From the NCBI GenBank assembly GCA_023846275.1, contig CM043874.1, positions 30,849,630 through 30,913,629 on the forward strand: a stretch of DNA of 64,000 nt, given 5' to 3'. This DNA is from Vanilla planifolia. Its lineage: Eukaryota; Streptophyta; Magnoliopsida; Asparagales; Orchidaceae. The notes beneath the pieces were generated by a model. That model saw nothing but the letters and a program-made list of their open reading frames with translations, was not told the DNA's origin and ran no database searches. This document shows, in pieces, positions 62,690 through 64,000 of this stretch (its first letter is position 1; every line of letters begins with the position of its first letter). A program made the position numbers and the translations under genes.

Positions 62690-64000
62690 AACTATAAGAC
62701 AATTTTAGGATCGTACAATATGATAGTATGGATCATATATCACAATGATTGGTGAAGATAAGTATCAAAATGATGAAGTAAAATGACTGTATAGTATTAT
62801 TAAAATAAACATACAATATGATGACTAAATTGGATAATCTAGCTCTTGAATGCATGTGATGGTCTGATCAGTTATGTGAGATGTTATACAACATCATATA
62901 ATATGATAAATTGCAAAGTGAGATAATATTGAAGGATGGCTTGATGAATTAATCAAGGTAAATCTTACAATATGATGAATGAGGAAGAATATAATATAAA
63001 TGAACTATCAGAATGTAGAATTAAGGAGATTGTTTGATACATTATATAAACTAAACAATATAATTAATAGAAAAAAAGAAGGGAGAAGTCAGAATATGTA
63101 TTTTTGAGAAGCATACTTATTGAGATTTCAATAGAGTACATCAGTTTGACTCACTAACTAGGCAATGAGACATCGTAAGGTTTGTGAAGGGGATGACAAT
63201 TATTCTACACTCAAGTTTGTTAACATATAAAACATTCCTAAAAAAGGAATTTATGAAAAATGAGATAAATTAGAAGGAAGAGAAATTATAGAAATGCTTG
63301 AAGAAGAGTAGTTCATACAGTTTGTGGAGTTAAATGTGTTAATGGAGTGATGCATGATATAATAAAAAAGGATTCTTGGTGAATTTTATAACTTATGCAC
63401 TATATTACAACATTATAAAGTTAAAATTTTAAATTATGAAATGCATGATAATTATATAGAATAGTATTGAGAAGTAAAAATAACTATGAAGGGGAAGTGA
63501 GTAGTTCTAACAAATGAAGGATTATCACCTCTCAAAATGAATGTGATCATTATAAAGAGATAGAACTTTTAGGAAGTTGTCAAAAAGAGAAGTACTATAT
63601 GAATAAAAAAAAAGTTCCATTACTCATTAGGCCAACATATTGGTGGAATAATTCTTAAGACCACAATCTCCAAACTTAGAATTCAATGTGAATCCATTCC
63701 AAATTGAAGATTGTTGGAGAGGATTGAAACATTACTAAACATCATGGCCTATGATGATCATCACAGGATGGCACTAATAATATTGGTATTAGATAACACT
63801 ACTAGACTTTGTTTGAGAGATCATAAGTGAATATTATTTGATGATGAACAAACTTTGAAATATCATGATGATAGATTTTTTAAGAATTTTTAGAATGACA
63901 TGTCTTTAAATCTATGAAGGAGACAATGTAAGATGATTTAGCAAAATTATACGAGCAAAACTTAAAAATAAATGAGTGTAAGGAAATATTTTCAAGGCTC
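62690..64000. other. AT-rich flank rich in ATCATA/TATGAT words
   Basis: The first 350 bases contain words such as 'atcgtacaatatgatagt' and 'catacaatatgatga' that are also dense at 47360-47800, on the other side of the Copia element. This fits a single older repeat split by the Copia insertion. No gene is seen to the window end. Confidence 0.4.

Noticed and set aside
1-64000. tRNA genes
   Set aside because: The only tRNA-like words are short primer-binding sites complementary to tRNA-Met. No cloverleaf-sized gene was seen.

Overview
This looks like gene-poor, repeat-dense, nuclear heterochromatin from a flowering plant with a large genome. The evidence is a Ty3/Gypsy chromovirus of the plant Tekay (Del) type primed by initiator tRNA-Met, four L1 LINE copies of the plant type that carry an RNase H domain after the reverse transcriptase, and decayed Ty1/Copia and Ty3/Gypsy remains. 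I see no convincing host protein gene, tRNA, rRNA, CRISPR array or bacterial-type operon in the 64 kb. The species cannot be named from the sequence alone.

Layout. 1-8629: very AT-rich decayed repeats, including a plus-strand LTR-like unit at about 2950-5120. 8635-19310: a nearly intact Tekay element on the minus strand, with two almost identical ~3.07 kb LTRs, a primer-binding site, a polypurine tract and a perfect 5-bp target duplication (CTTTG). It is clearly the youngest object in the window. 19365-24310: an old, nearly full-length L1 LINE on the minus strand, holding a perfect 81-bp duplication and a long (TA)n run. 24311-27200: AT-rich sequence with a small plus-strand LINE endonuclease fragment and a GC-richer patch. 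27200-34260: an ancient Gypsy element on the minus strand with its 5' LTR, followed by a second fragment of the same sort. 34760-38800: a second minus-strand L1. 39412-43080: a Copia LTR remnant, then a plus-strand LTR-like unit. 43100-44180: the 3' end of a plus-strand L1. 44900-47100: a plus-strand Gypsy LTR with its primer-binding site. 47814-62684: an old Copia element that appears to contain other insertions, among them a minus-strand L1 at 56550-60740. 62690-64000: AT-rich flank.

Insertion order. The Copia element went into sequence rich in short ATCATA/TATGAT palindromes, and an L1 later interrupted its right-hand portion. The Tekay element landed last, about 50 bp from the poly(A) end of the first L1. 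Old elements are AT-rich and almost free of CpG, while the Tekay element is GC-richer and full of CpG; this fits long-term methylation and deamination of silenced DNA. I do not see a new gene system. The most unusual structures are the tandem hairpin array and the CpG-dense repeats inside the Tekay LTR.
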